From: Diogma glabrata
Lineage: Eukaryota; Arthropoda; Insecta; Diptera; Cylindrotomidae
Reading direction: 5' to 3'
NCBI GenBank assembly: GCA_963693315.1
Contig: OY856186.1
Span: 134,050,428 to 134,114,427 of the forward strand
DNA length: 64,000 nucleotides
Shown: in pieces, positions 24,842 to 35,650 of the stretch
Position numbering within the stretch: position 1 is the first letter of the stretch
Layout: each line of letters begins with the position of its first letter
Notes under the pieces: generated by a model
What the model was told of the DNA's origin: nothing
The model's database searches: none
Seen by the model: only the letters and a program-made list of their open reading frames with translations
Program-made: the position numbers and the translations under genes

Positions 24842-26407
24842 TTATAGTTCTTCGTGCCGTAGCAAATAATCTTCCTTAATAAAGTCAGATGCTTTTTCCC
24901 CAATCATTATACATGCTGCATTTGGACTCCCACTTACAATCTTAGGCATTATACTTGCATCAGCAACTCTTAAATTTTTTACACCTTTTACTTTTAGTCG
25001 TGAGTTTACAACTGATGTGTTGTCATCTTCTGGTCCCATTTTAACTGTACTGCTGGGATGGTAGCTTGTTGTCCCCAAATTTCTAATATAACATTCCCAA
25101 TATTCGTCAGAATCATATTTTATTTGATCGCAATCGGATAAACTAATTCTAATTAATTCACCTTCACGTTCTTTGAATATATTTGTTGTTGAAAATTCAA
25201 TTTGTTTTCTAATACCACGGATTAATGTGTCAACGTCGTATTGCTTTGTAAAATAATTTGGATATATATTTGGCTTATCATCATATTTTGATGATCTTAA
25301 TTTAATTTTACCAACAGATTCTGGGCGAAGAAGTGATAGGAAAACGTATCCTATATCAGACATATCATTTTTAACAAGAATTTGTTTAATAATGTTTTCC
25401 GCATAGCCTTGCATTACCAGAAAGTATAATAGTTCTGGAGATTGTTTTTTAAACGGAAAGTAATAAAGTTGAAGATCAGGAATACTAGAATCAGAATCAG
25501 TAGAATCAATCATTCCAATGAAATTAATTCCACTACTTAATGGGCCTAAACGATGCATAGCGTATATAAAAGTATTATTTAATAATTCTTCCTTTGATAC
25601 TGGAAGGGCGGTTGATTCATGTAGTGTGAAGATTATTGGAACGGCAGCATGATCTTGTAAATTTAGACCAACCGGTAGATTTTTTATCACCGTAATTCCT
25701 TTTTGTACTAAATGTTTTTCTGGTCCAATTCCCGATAACATCAAAATTTGTGGTGAGTTGATTGCACCTGCCGCTAAAACTACTTCTTTTTTAACGTTCA
25801 CATTATACTCTTTTGTTCCGTTTAGAACAAAACTTACACTTGTCGCTTTATTTTCATCGTTTATATTGATTTTGCTGACATGGGCATATTTAATAATGTG
25901 TAAATTTGAACGATACTTAGCTGAGCTTAGAAATGCTTTAGCTGAACTCCATCTTGTTCCTTTGTGAATTGTATTTTGAGCAAATGTAAAACCAACAAAA
26001 TTATCACCTGTCAAATCAGTGACTTGGGTATATCCTAACTGGTTTGAAGCTATTTGAAATGCATTGCTAATTGCATTGCTGTTTATAATATGTTCTACTT
26101 TTAACGGACCGCCACTCGCATGATATAACCCAATTAAATTAGGATTTTGATTGTCTTCTGACTTTTTAAAATATTGTAAAACATCCTTCCATCCCCAACC
26201 TGGATTACCCATTTTTTCCCAGCCATTATAATCCTGATCATTACCCCTGATATATATCATTCCATTAATGCTTCCAGTCCCACCCAATAATTTTCCACGT
26301 GGCCAGTAACTGCCACGTGGTATACTTTTGCTTGCATTCTTTGATTTTTTTGCGTAATAACCCCAATCATATGGTGTTTGCAACATTGCAAATGACATAT
26401 TTGGCAC
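24842..26407 (-). CDS. GMC oxidoreductase (glucose dehydrogenase-like), exon 3
   Basis: This last coding exon supplies residues 98-618 of a 618-residue FAD enzyme of the glucose-methanol-choline family. Insect members oxidise sugars or other alcohols using FAD. It holds GMC signature 1 (PRGKLLGGTGSIN, residues 133-145), signature 2 (AAGAINSPQILMLSGIG, 309-325), the catalytic histidine in SYHPSSTVKMG (His547) and the second active-site position in SGSPNAA (Asn593). The exon starts after a minus-strand acceptor (ttccatcag) at 26408-26410 and ends in a stop at 24842-24844. The first codon is GTG (Val) in phase 0 with exon 2, so it is not a translation start. The frame is uninterrupted. The substrate cannot be told from sequence. 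Confidence 0.93.
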   Translation of the reverse strand: MPNMSFAMLQTPYDWGYYAKKSKNASKSIPRGSYWPRGKLLGGTGSINGMIYIRGNDQDYNGWEKMGNPGWGWKDVLQYFKKSEDNQNPNLIGLYHASGGPLKVEHIINSNAISNAFQIASNQLGYTQVTDLTGDNFVGFTFAQNTIHKGTRWSSAKAFLSSAKYRSNLHIIKYAHVSKININDENKATSVSFVLNGTKEYNVNVKKEVVLAAGAINSPQILMLSGIGPEKHLVQKGITVIKNLPVGLNLQDHAAVPIIFTLHESTALPVSKEELLNNTFIYAMHRLGPLSSGINFIGMIDSTDSDSSIPDLQLYYFPFKKQSPELLYFLVMQGYAENIIKQILVKNDMSDIGYVFLSLLRPESVGKIKLRSSKYDDKPNIYPNYFTKQYDVDTLIRGIRKQIEFSTTNIFKEREGELIRISLSDCDQIKYDSDEYWECYIRNLGTTSYHPSSTVKMGPEDDNTSVVNSRLKVKGVKNLRVADASIMPKIVSGSPNAACIMIGEKASDFIKEDYLLRHEEL

Positions 26408-26448
26408 CTGATGGAAAAAATAGTTAAATATTTTAAAATAGATTTTTA

Positions 26449-26619
<171 letters not shown>

Positions 26620-26717
26620 CTATCGTTATCTAGTCCTAAAATAAATAACTATCGTTAAATAAATAACTATCGTTTATTGTATTATATATGTAAAGTAAAA
26701 ATTGCACGACCATAATA

Positions 26718-27217
26718 CAGGGTGGCCCAAAATGAACGAAGGGGTTTGAATTGCTTATAACTTCTTTATTATAATTTTTTTTTTCTTTTTTTTCCATTAC
26801 TTTGTAAAGAAGACTTGGGGAATTTAAAATGGAGCAGTACTCAATTGAACATCGTGCCAAAATTGTTGAGCTTTATTTTTCAAATCAACGATCCATTGTT
26901 TTGTGCGGGTCTGCCAGCACCAGGAAGGTTCCTTACTGCCCCTTGTTGGCAAAAATTTGCAACCAGACGGTTTATTGTTGACTCTGAGGCTCCAACCCGC
27001 ACATTAAAATAACGACGATGTGCACGCTGAGTCAAAACAATGGATCGTTGATTTGAAAAATAAAGCTCAACAATTTGGGCACGTTGTTCAATTGAGTACC
27101 GCTCCATTTTAAATTCCCCAAGTTTTCTTTACAAAATACTGAAAAGAAAAGAAAAAAAAATTATAATAAAGAAGTTATAAGCTATTCAAACCCCTTCGTT
27201 AATTTTGGGCCACCCTG
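26718..27217. mobile_element. 500-bp Tc1/mariner-type foldback MITE
   Basis: The ends CAGGGTGGCCC and GGGCCACCCTG are flanked by TA on both sides (26716-26717, 27218-27219). The two arms are long inverted repeats of roughly 190 bp. Each contains the start of the same transposase reading frame, and the arm at 26880-27107 is the better preserved one. The insertion interrupts element A copy 1, whose sequence resumes after 27219. Confidence 0.8.
26880..27107 (-). pseudogene. N-terminal HTH of a Tc1/mariner-type transposase
   Basis: The 75-residue frame starts MERYSIEQRAQIVELYFSNQ and continues with a TQRAHRRYFN stretch and ASESTINRLVANFCQQG. This is a helix-turn-helix DNA-binding start as found in a group of insect mariner-like transposases. 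It ends with AGRP, where the GRPR-like linker begins. The catalytic domain is absent. It lies in the right half of the 500-bp MITE, and a mutated mirror copy lies in the left half on the plus strand from about 26829. Confidence 0.65.
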
Positions 27218-27485
27218 TATTATCCAGAAAATTTATAAGCAGCTTGTTTTTCTAATTAAAAATTAATTTAATCAAAACAAATCTTTTGATCAAAATAGTA
27301 AAAAACAAAACATTTTTTAAACAAATAAAACCTAAATAATGCTTCATTAAGAATGATCACATTTAAAAAAATTATTAATTTAAGGAACATAATATGTATA
27401 AATATCAATGAGAAACCAATTTATGAATAAACCTTGAAAATTGTGTTTCACTATTCATTTTATTTCTTCACAAATAACTGAAATC

Positions 27486-30055
27486 CAGTGGCGGATTATC
27501 ACAAATAACTGAATTCCAGAGGCGGAACAAAATTTTGGGGCCTAAGATTTTACCAAAAATTTTGCAAATGAGTTTGATTAAGACTATTTCTTAAATAATT
27601 TTTTATCCGCTTCAGAACGGAGAAAGATCGGTCCCCACTTGCGTTGCATATCGGCAATGTAAGAAATATTTTAAAAATAGTTTCCACATTGGGAAATGAA
27701 GATTGCAGGCCATCAATGATTACCCTGTACATCTTAAATGGACAAGTGATGTTCTCTTCTTTTATATATGTTAAAAAATGATGTACTTCGTCTTTAAAAT
27801 ATTGTACTTCTATATTCCTCGCATATGTATTTGACAATTCTAAAATACACTTGTCAACTTTATCACTGGATATATTTTGATCAAAAAATAATTTAAAATT
27901 ATTTAAAACAGTTTCATATATGGACGTACTGGTAGACATTTCAGTGGCAAGTCTATCACAGATCATATTGTGAGTATTTATAATAAACAATTCTCGTCCT
28001 ACTAGCTGTGTATCATTTGCAGATGATTCATCATACATAATTTTGCGTTTTCGTTTTCGTCCTTCTTTGTAGCTAATATTGCCTGTTAATAAGTTTGCTT
28101 GCTTTTCTATGCTCTCAAAATCATTCCGAACATCCCTTATAAATTGTGACTATGAATTAAACAGTTTTACTCCTTGTAATAAGTTCGTTTGAATATTTTG
28201 AAATGATTTTCTAGTACTATTGATTCTTTGCAATATCCCATAGAACGGTTAATAAGGCAATTCATATTCATCGAAAGAGCTAGCTAATTTTTTAACCTCA
28301 ACTTTAGTAATCGGTTTTTCGTCTTCATTTTCGCTAATTTGGATAAGAACGCTTTTAATATTTATGTAATTAAACCGCAAGGCGGATACTGTATCAGCTC
28401 TTGCAGACCATCTTGTCACTTGTGTCACTTAATTTTTTAATATGTTTGGAATTAGGATCGGAAAAATTATCAATAAGCAACTTCCATCTGTGAGTAGATG
28501 AAGAAAAGAATACATATATATTTTGGATAAAGTTAAAATAATACACCGCAGTAGAATAGGCATCTGCAGCATAATTTCCAATTAAATTAAGCGTATGACT
28601 TATACAAGGAATAAAAATGGTGGTCTCACTTAGAGTTTTAATTCTGGCTTGTAAACCATTATATATTCCGGCCATATATGTTTGACCGCGACAATTTTTA
28701 ATATCCAAAGACAAATTGTTTAAAGTTTTCAAAATTAGTTGTGCTAGATATTCTGAATTGTGATTTTCAATTTGTAAAAATCCAAAAATCGTTCTCTCGC
28801 ATCGCCCACTTTATCAATGTACCTTAATATAAAACTTAGTTGGTCAGTGTGGTTCACGTCTGGCGTAGAATCAACTATAATTGAATAGTATAAAGAGTCC
28901 TGAATTTCTTGAATTAGGTGTTCTTTTACTTCAGTTCCCATTAAATTTATAAATTCATCGCATGTGGTATGTGATAAATAACTTACATTACCTTTTGGTG
29001 GATGGCTGTACCGCTCCAAATGATTTTTAAGAAAATCATCAAATTGGGATAGGTACTCAATGCATGTCATAAAATTTCCTTTTCTGTTCGAATCAATATC
29101 TTCTCGATGACCACGAAATGCTAAACCCAAAGTAGCTAATAACTTTACTGTAGCTGCAACTCTTTTTAAAACTTCCCGCCAGCATTTTTGTTGTACTTCA
29201 ATTTCACGAGCTATTTGAGTATCAATACGTCCAGTTACAAACAATCTTTTTTCAAATTTTTCAAACAAATTTTTTAGACAATCTTTTTTCCAATCAACGT
29301 TGATAAAACGAAATATACAACTAAAGCTAAAACACCTATACTATATCAATCATATCATATGGAAACCCTTTTCAAACGTTAATCCAAATGATGAATTTAG
29401 CATGTATTGTATACAAAATACATGGATTTTAAGCATACAATAAAAGATTTCAATTCTACACGTTAAAAAGTTTTCATTTATTTAGTTATATATGAAATTA
29501 ATCTAAAATATGTACAATTATATGCTTAAAATTGAAGTTTTCAGTTTAATGCTTTCAATAAATTGTAGGTCTTAAAAGAAATCCAAAATCATTGATGAAA
29601 ACATAAAACTCAAATATACTTCAAATATCCAAAAAATACTTATCTGGATTTTGTTTTTATCAATAATTTTGCGATTGATATAATAACAGCCCATTGCAAA
29701 TAAAGTTTTAGTATTAATATTCATTCGTAACAGTGGAACTTTTCAAAACAAAATGTTTTTTTACTACACAAATTGGAAAACGAATTTGTACATTAAAAAA
29801 TTATAAAACTATCAAATTAGAATTATTAAAATAAATACATACATGAAAAAAAGTAATACAAATTGACAACCTAACACTTTTACATGTGGGATAATATTAA
29901 AAAAATCTTTAGGTTTAAAAACTTTGGTTGAATGAACGCAGTCATCTGATATTTGAATACCTATAAAATATCAATACTATTTGTAGCGAGGGGGCACCTG
30001 TGCATGTGGGGCCCGAGGCGGCCGCCTCTTCCGCCTCTATGGTAATCCGCCACTG
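27486..30055 (-). mobile_element. 2.57-kb hAT element with perfect 8-bp duplication
   Basis: The terminal repeats cagtggcggatta and taatccgccactg are exact inverted copies. The flanking direct repeat ctgaaatc occurs at 27478-27485 and 30056-30063. It carries a decayed minus-strand transposase. The host sequence around it is element A copy 1, intact across the site in the copy near 34760. A 30-bp stretch around the left border (cacaaataactgaa...cag.ggcgga) is duplicated at 27503-27530. Confidence 0.9.
27550..29340 (-). pseudogene. hAT transposase (ZMYM1/DUF4371-like), broken
   Basis: Three minus frames read in order. The N-terminal part 28744-29268 extends in frame to about 29340 and includes VDWKKDCLKNLFEKFEKR. 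It has the DUF4371 region, with IVDSTPDVNHTDQLSFILRY containing the first catalytic aspartate. The middle part 28394-28732 has the IPCISHTLNLIGNYA segment with the C-x2-H of the RNase-H-like fold. The C-terminal part 27550-28038 has the hAT dimerisation motif LPICNASGDRSFSVLKRIKN. Stops and frame changes lie between the parts, near 28040-28390 and 28735. The N-terminal zinc finger is missing or very decayed. The protein is inactive. Confidence 0.82.
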
Positions 30056-30305
30056 CTGAAATCAATTGGTACACGACCGAATTTATTATTCTCAGTCATT
30101 ACTTTACCCCATAAACTATTTTATGCATGTATGTTTATGAATTAAATTAATAATAAAACACAACTGTAAATAGAAAAAATTATTTTCTAGCACATAATTA
30201 ATTCAAATTTAACTAGGACCTATATTTGTTGCGCTGATGTCTACTTGTAAATAGTATCATTTTTTGTAATATCTGGGCGTGGCGGGCATAATATTATGGA
30301 TAATT

Positions 30306-30681
30306 CAGGGTTGTTCCTTTACGCGTAATCTAAAATAGATTACATTACATGTAATCTATGTAATGTAATCTATGTCATCTATGTAAATTTGGCGTAATCT
30401 ATTAATTTTGATCTAAGAAGAAATACGTGAAAATATTGTATTATCCCTACTGAAAATTTTTTCTTAAAAGATATGATCAATAATATTGTGAAAAACAAGA
30501 TTTTCCGATCTTGAAAAAAGTTAATTTATTGCTAAAAAATTTTAGAATATTCATATCAATTAAATAGATTACATTATAGTTTACATTATAGATTACACGA
30601 AAATATCTCGCGTAATTTACACGTAATCTATGCGTAATCTATACATGTAAAGTAATCTATTTTGTCTACGGCACAACCCTG
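30306..30681. mobile_element. hAT-type MITE, copy 1 (376 bp)
   Basis: The ends cagggttgttcc and ggcacaaccctg are inverted. The interior consists of repeats of gtaatctatg and gattaca words on both strands. The flanks gataatt and gataata fit an imperfect hAT duplication. A close copy with a perfect duplication is at 48503-48879. Confidence 0.75.
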
Positions 30682-30884
30682 GATAATATTATGGTCGTGC
30701 AATTTTTTACTTTTTAAACTGTTTTTTCCGTTTTATTTCACTATTTTTTTGAAGGATAAAGATAATATTAACTTATATATTTTAAGAATCTGGTTATTTC
30801 GGTACGGTAGGATCAAAGTATTAAATTTACGCAAACAAAAAATTTTTCGTATCCCAAGTTTTTTTTTACTTTTCAGGACTAGAG

Positions 30885-30921
30885 TATAAAAACACAAGCA
30901 AAATTGTGTATGTTAGTCAGT
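30885..30921 (+). promoter_or_regulatory. TATA box and initiator of the A/B element
   Basis: TATAAAAA at 30885-30892 is followed by the initiator TCAGT at 30917-30921, whose A lies 34 bases after the first T of the TATA box. This is standard insect core-promoter spacing. The initiator recurs in B2 (gttagtcagcattcg near 35830), just inside the terminal repeat, as expected for a promoter that drives an element-encoded gene rightwards. Confidence 0.55.
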
Positions 30922-32598
30922 ATTCGATTTAGAAAACTCTTACACCATACAGTTTGTGTGATTGTTAAGTTGAACTGATTAAATTCTGGGACATGTGTCA
31001 TAAAGAACTCTGCTGTTGCCCTGTGGATGTTTTCTAAAAATTAATTTGTTTACAATTTTAATACTTAAAACGTTTGACTTCATTCTATAAGTCTTTCAAT
31101 ATTTCTGGAAAATTATGAGAGGCGTCGTTTGATATGCATACCGTCTAGACTATGTGTAAAATCTCGGCCATTAACAGGCCATGAAAAAAATTTTTGAAAA
31201 TCTTAAATATTTTTTTTATAGGCTCTATATACAACATTTGATTCAATTCTCATTACTTGTACAACAAAACCAATCACAGCATGTTTCGATACATTAACTG
31301 CATTTCATGAAACCGTGTGATCCGGATCCGCTTAAATTTCACAGGCAAACTAAGATCAAAAACAAAGTTGGATCTTATTTTGCATGTAAAACTTAAGCGA
31401 ATTCGGATCACGGGGTTTCACAAATTGCAACTATTGTTATTTTTTAGTAAAATAAATAATCTATTTATAATTTAAATAAGTTAGTTTTAGTAAAATAAAT
31501 AATAATTTGTCACAGCTCCATGATTTCCAAAAATTTTATATGTTAATCTTTTGTGCCTTTATGGTACGGTACGGTACAATGACAAAAACAATTTGGTATA
31601 TAATTTAAATTTTTAATTTCTTTTGTATTTTCAATTACTATACAGAATTTTACATATATTGAATAAGTTATAAAAATATCAAATGAAAATTTCATCAAGT
31701 ATTTCAGCAGTTTGAGAAATGTTTTCGTTAGTTTATTCTCACTTAATTTTTAAATGATTGATTCAAGAATTTGTTCGTAATAATGCAATAAAAAGTGTTT
31801 CAATTCTATTTTTGTTTATCTTGGCTTCATCAGGAGAGTTTCCGACATCGAGAACCAGTGTGTGTTCAAAGTATTAGCATGATCCGTTTTCATAGCATAG
31901 TGTCTTCACCTAGGTCATTTATTCTCTTGGCAATACTTTCGAATATATGCTAATTTATTCTAAAAACTTTTAATATTTTATTGTTAGATATTAGATGTTT
32001 ATACAGCACCCGTTTGTCTAATTTTTCAAATATCTAACTGGCAGTAACCGAATAAAATATGAGCACAACACCAAATTAAAAAAGATCTCCAAATTGAAAC
32101 TTTATTTAAAAACATTAAAAATTTTCCCGCTTTTGTTCAGTATTTTATTAGGATCGTCATATTGAAAAGCACTAAGTCATATCCTTTGAAAATAATATTT
32201 TGGGGCAAAAAACAGAAAACATGTCGATAAAAGATAAATGAACAATATAAGTGTATTATCAACTATTTCAAACATGTGTTGATCTTTATGTTCCTTTCCA
32301 TAAATACAGATTTAATTATCACATAACACTTCTGCAGTTTCAATACCATGAAATGCCTCACAAAACAATCACGGATGAAATTAATTCATGAAAAGTGATC
32401 TATACCGTTTTTATTAGGTATGCTACAGACCTACAGTTAAACCGTACAATATAATTGAAGTTTTTTTACGAAATATTGTATCAAAAACTGAAGAAACAGA
32501 CCTTCAATAATTATTTCTTCTTTCTTCTTCTTTTGTTTCGTCTTCTTTCTTTTTTCATTTATTTTCATTCCAAAATCCAAAACAACAAAAAATACATA

Positions 32599-33874
32599 CA
32601 AGGTTTGCACTTCCTTTTGCAAGTCGAATTCGTCCTCATTCGTCCTTTTGCAAGTCAAATTCGCCCTTTTGGAACTCAAATTCAACCTTTTGCAAATCAA
32701 ATTCACCCTTTTGCAAATCGAATTCAACCTTTTGCAAATCAAATTCGACCAGTATTTAAAAAAATTATTTGAATATTTTTTTTAATGGATGTACGTACAT
32801 ATTAGGGGTATAAAGAAATACAATTTTATTGTTTGCGAATTTAAAATGAACAAAATAATGTAATAACAACAAAATTCACATTTAATTTAATAAATTAAAA
32901 AATTCATATTCCAAATTAACAAAATAACTGATATAACAATGCGATAGCAGTTTAAAAGTATGAAGTAAATATTTGGTAATATTAAATTGCAAATTTAATT
33001 ATAATGGTTCTCCGGCAGCAGCTGTTGGCAATTGCATGCACATATGTGAGAAGTAATTGTTGCAATCTGTCTTGGTGAATTCCGGCGATCAACTTATATT
33101 AAAGCACATTTCAATGGGATGCGCAATCAATCCAATCCTTTCAATAATATTGCTTATGCTTAATTCAACATGTTTAGTTTACAAAATCTTCTGACGAATT
33201 TTCTTTAGAGAAATACATCGATTTTCTTCAAGTAATTGTTCAATTTTTATTAATATATCGGCAGTTAATTTAAAATTTCTTCTGCCACCACGTTTTTTTT
33301 TAAAACCACACCACCATTATTGTGGTATAGTTTTATTGACAGATTTAGCTGTGCTTTTTTATACCAGCAATTTCAGCCGCTTTACTTTTTGATTTCCCAT
33401 CGTCATAACATTTTATTAAAATATTTTTTCTAGCTATACTGATACACTTGTACGAAGATGGGCGATTACGGTGAACTACAGAACCGATAGAACGGTTTTG
33501 AGATGATGATGAACTAGTTTGCATTCTCTGCCGTGGATTTATAATACGCGGAACAATCTTATCGTTTGACTCAGAGGAAGCTGAATTTCTTCTAATCATT
33601 TTTGGATGGGTTTATCGGAAATTTTAAATAAATTTAAGTTATTTAAAATGAAAACTTATAACTTTTAACAAGTATTGACTTTTGCATGTGCTTCAAAATT
33701 AAAAAAAAATATTCCAAATCATTATTTTTAATACTGTACGTACTGTTCGAATTTGATTTTCAAAGGGTTGAATTTGATTTGCAAAAGGTTGAATTTGAGT
33801 TGCAAAAGGGCGAATTTGATTTGCAAAAGGACGAATTTGATTTGCAAAAAAACGAATTTGAAGTGCAAACCCTG
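32599..33874 (-). mobile_element. 1.28-kb Tc1/mariner-type element with 21-nt subterminal repeats
   Basis: The ends caaggtttgcacttc and gaagtgcaaaccctg are flanked by TA (32597-32598, 33875-33876). Next to each end are several 21-base units such as ccttttgcaaatcaaattca, inverted between the two sides. The interior encodes a broken helix-turn-helix start of a transposase on the minus strand. Confidence 0.75.
33140..33599 (-). pseudogene. HTH part of an IS630/Tc1-type transposase
   Basis: Frame 33345-33599 begins MIRRNSASSESNDK and contains a serine-rich leader, then NILIKCYDDGKSKSKAAEIA, a first helix-turn-helix of the kind that starts Tc1-like transposases. Beyond its stop a second frame (about 33190-33300) reads RGGRRNFKLTADILIKIEQL followed by LEENRCISLKKIRQKIL, the second helix-turn-helix after a basic linker. 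No catalytic DDE/D part follows, so the copy is non-autonomous. Confidence 0.6.
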
Positions 33875-34456
33875 TATTGAGAAATAATTAATTCATTCTT
33901 CCTTAAAAAAAATTATACGACAATCACCAACAGAAAACCGAAACAAAAAAAGAAGAAAACAACAACAAAAAGTAGTAAACAACTGAATAACTACGAAATA
34001 TTTCTTCAACTAAAAAACTGAAGCAAATATTGTAGGTGTCGTAAAAATACCCTAAATTTTATTTCGTAATGACGTCACAACGTTTTATTGTGCAGTTAAA
34101 CTGTGTGCCTAAATCGATCTTTAAAATCAAGAATGTCTGTATGTTCATTCACACCATAAATCTAAATATGAATGCATATAAATTACCAATACATATCTTT
34201 AATTTGTAAATTTAAAAAACTTCATTCATCATTCTAAATATGTGAGTGATTTTTTTACATAACCTAAACCAAATACTACAATAAATGCGTAAAAATTAAC
34301 ATTACATTAACAAGTATTTAATATAATTTTTCTATTTATCATATCCCAAATTCCCAAATATTATATGAAAGAAAAAAAAAATAAGGACGAACTAGAGAGG
34401 TAATCATAAAGCCCTTTTTTGTATTGTAAAAATATAAAAAAAACACTTTAAAAAGT

Positions 34457-35650
34457 AAAAATTAGCACGACCATAATATTATGCACAAAACTTATAAGCA
34501 GCTTGCTTGGTAATTAAATATTAATTAAAACAAAACAAATCTTTTGATCCAAATAGTCAAAAACATTATAACATATATTGAATTTGAAACATTTGTTTTA
34601 ATAAACAAAACCTAAATAATACTTTTTTAATAAAAAATCAACTAAGTATGTATTGAAAAATAATTAATTTAAGAAACAATATCAATGCAAAAAAATAATA
34701 TATGAATAAACGTTAAAAATTATATTTAACTATTCATTTCATTTCTTCACAAATAACTGAAATCAATTGGTTCACGACCGAATTTATTAAACTCAATCAT
34801 TACTTTAGCCCATAAATAAACTGTTTTATGAATATATGTTTATGAATTAAATTAATAATAAAACAAAACTGTAAATAGAAAAAATGATTTTCTCTTCAAA
34901 TCTAATTGTTTAACCCATGAATAATTCAAATTTAACTGGGACCTATATTGGTTACGCTAATGTCTACTTCTAAATTGTATGAATTTTTGTTATATCTGAT
35001 CGTCGCGGGTATGTTTTGTTCTCTCTGAACTATGTTTGAGAAAATTGTTTTAGCAACTGTTAGTGTTGACGGCTTTTAGCATCATATTTATTCTGTCTAA
35101 TTTCTCTTATTCCTCATAGTTGAGAGATAAAAGCATACCGCGACGACCAGATATAACAAAAATTCATACAATTTATAGGTTAAACAATTAGATTTGAAGA
35201 GAAAATCATTTTTTCTATTTACAGTTTTGTTTTATTATTAATTTAATTCATAAACATATATTCATAAAACAGTTTATTTATGGGCTAAAGTAATGATTGA
35301 GTTTAATAAATTCGGTCGTGAACCAATTGATTTCAGTTATTTGTGAAGAAATGAAATGAATAGTTAAATATAATTTTTTAACGTTTATTCATATATTATT
35401 TTTTGCATTGATATTGTTTCTTAAATTAATTATTTTTCAATACATACTTAGTTGATTTTTTATTAAAAGAGTATTATTTAGGTTTTGTTTATTAAAACAA
35501 ATGTTTCAAATTCAATATAGTATGTTATAATGTTTTTGACTATTTGGATCAAAAGATTTGTTTTGATTTAATTAATATTTAATTACCAAGCAAGCTGCTT
35601 ATAAGTTTTGTGCATAATATTATGGTCGTGCAAATTTTTACTTTTTATAG
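34457..35650. repeat. 1.2-kb palindrome: two terminal repeats back to back
   Basis: Arms of about 0.55 kb (34457-35034 and 35115-35650) are close reverse complements around an 80-bp asymmetric centre. The left arm starts gtaaaaattagcacgacc and the right arm ends ggtcgtgcaaatttttac. B1 lies on the left and B2 on the right in the same orientation, so the palindrome reads as the right terminal repeat of B1 joined to the left terminal repeat of B2. Confidence 0.85.

Larger units (their letters stand above)
26694..30715. mobile_element. long-inverted-repeat element A, copy 1 (interrupted)
   Basis: After removing three later insertions, the sequence gcacgaccataata, then ttataagcagcttg, then caaatcttttgatc, then cacaaataactgaaatc, then aatttaactaggacctat matches one arm of the palindrome at 34457-35650. 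It ends with ataatattatggtcgtgc, which leads into block B1. It is therefore an older copy of the terminal repeat of the A/B element. Confidence 0.65.
30690..34457. mobile_element. block B1, body of the A/B element
   Basis: From atggtcgtgcaattttttac to gtaaaaattagcacgaccat the two ends are inverted. Most of the block aligns in order with 35640-38276 plus 45432-45770 (B2). Shared landmarks are gacatgtgtcataaag, acagatttaattatc, cacttctgcagtttcaatacc and aagtatttaatataattttt. Compared with B2 it lacks about 770 bp that include the short coding remnant. It contains the Tc1/mariner-type insert at 32599-33874. No intact protein is encoded. Confidence 0.6.

Noticed and set aside
32437..32772. Overlapping frames of about 100 codons on both strands, including a repeated NxxCKR-like peptide
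   Set aside because: They are translations of the 21-base subterminal repeats of the Tc1/mariner-type element.
32599..33874. CRISPR-like array
   Set aside because: The 21-base units are direct tandem copies without unique spacers, lie at transposon ends, and the genome is eukaryotic.
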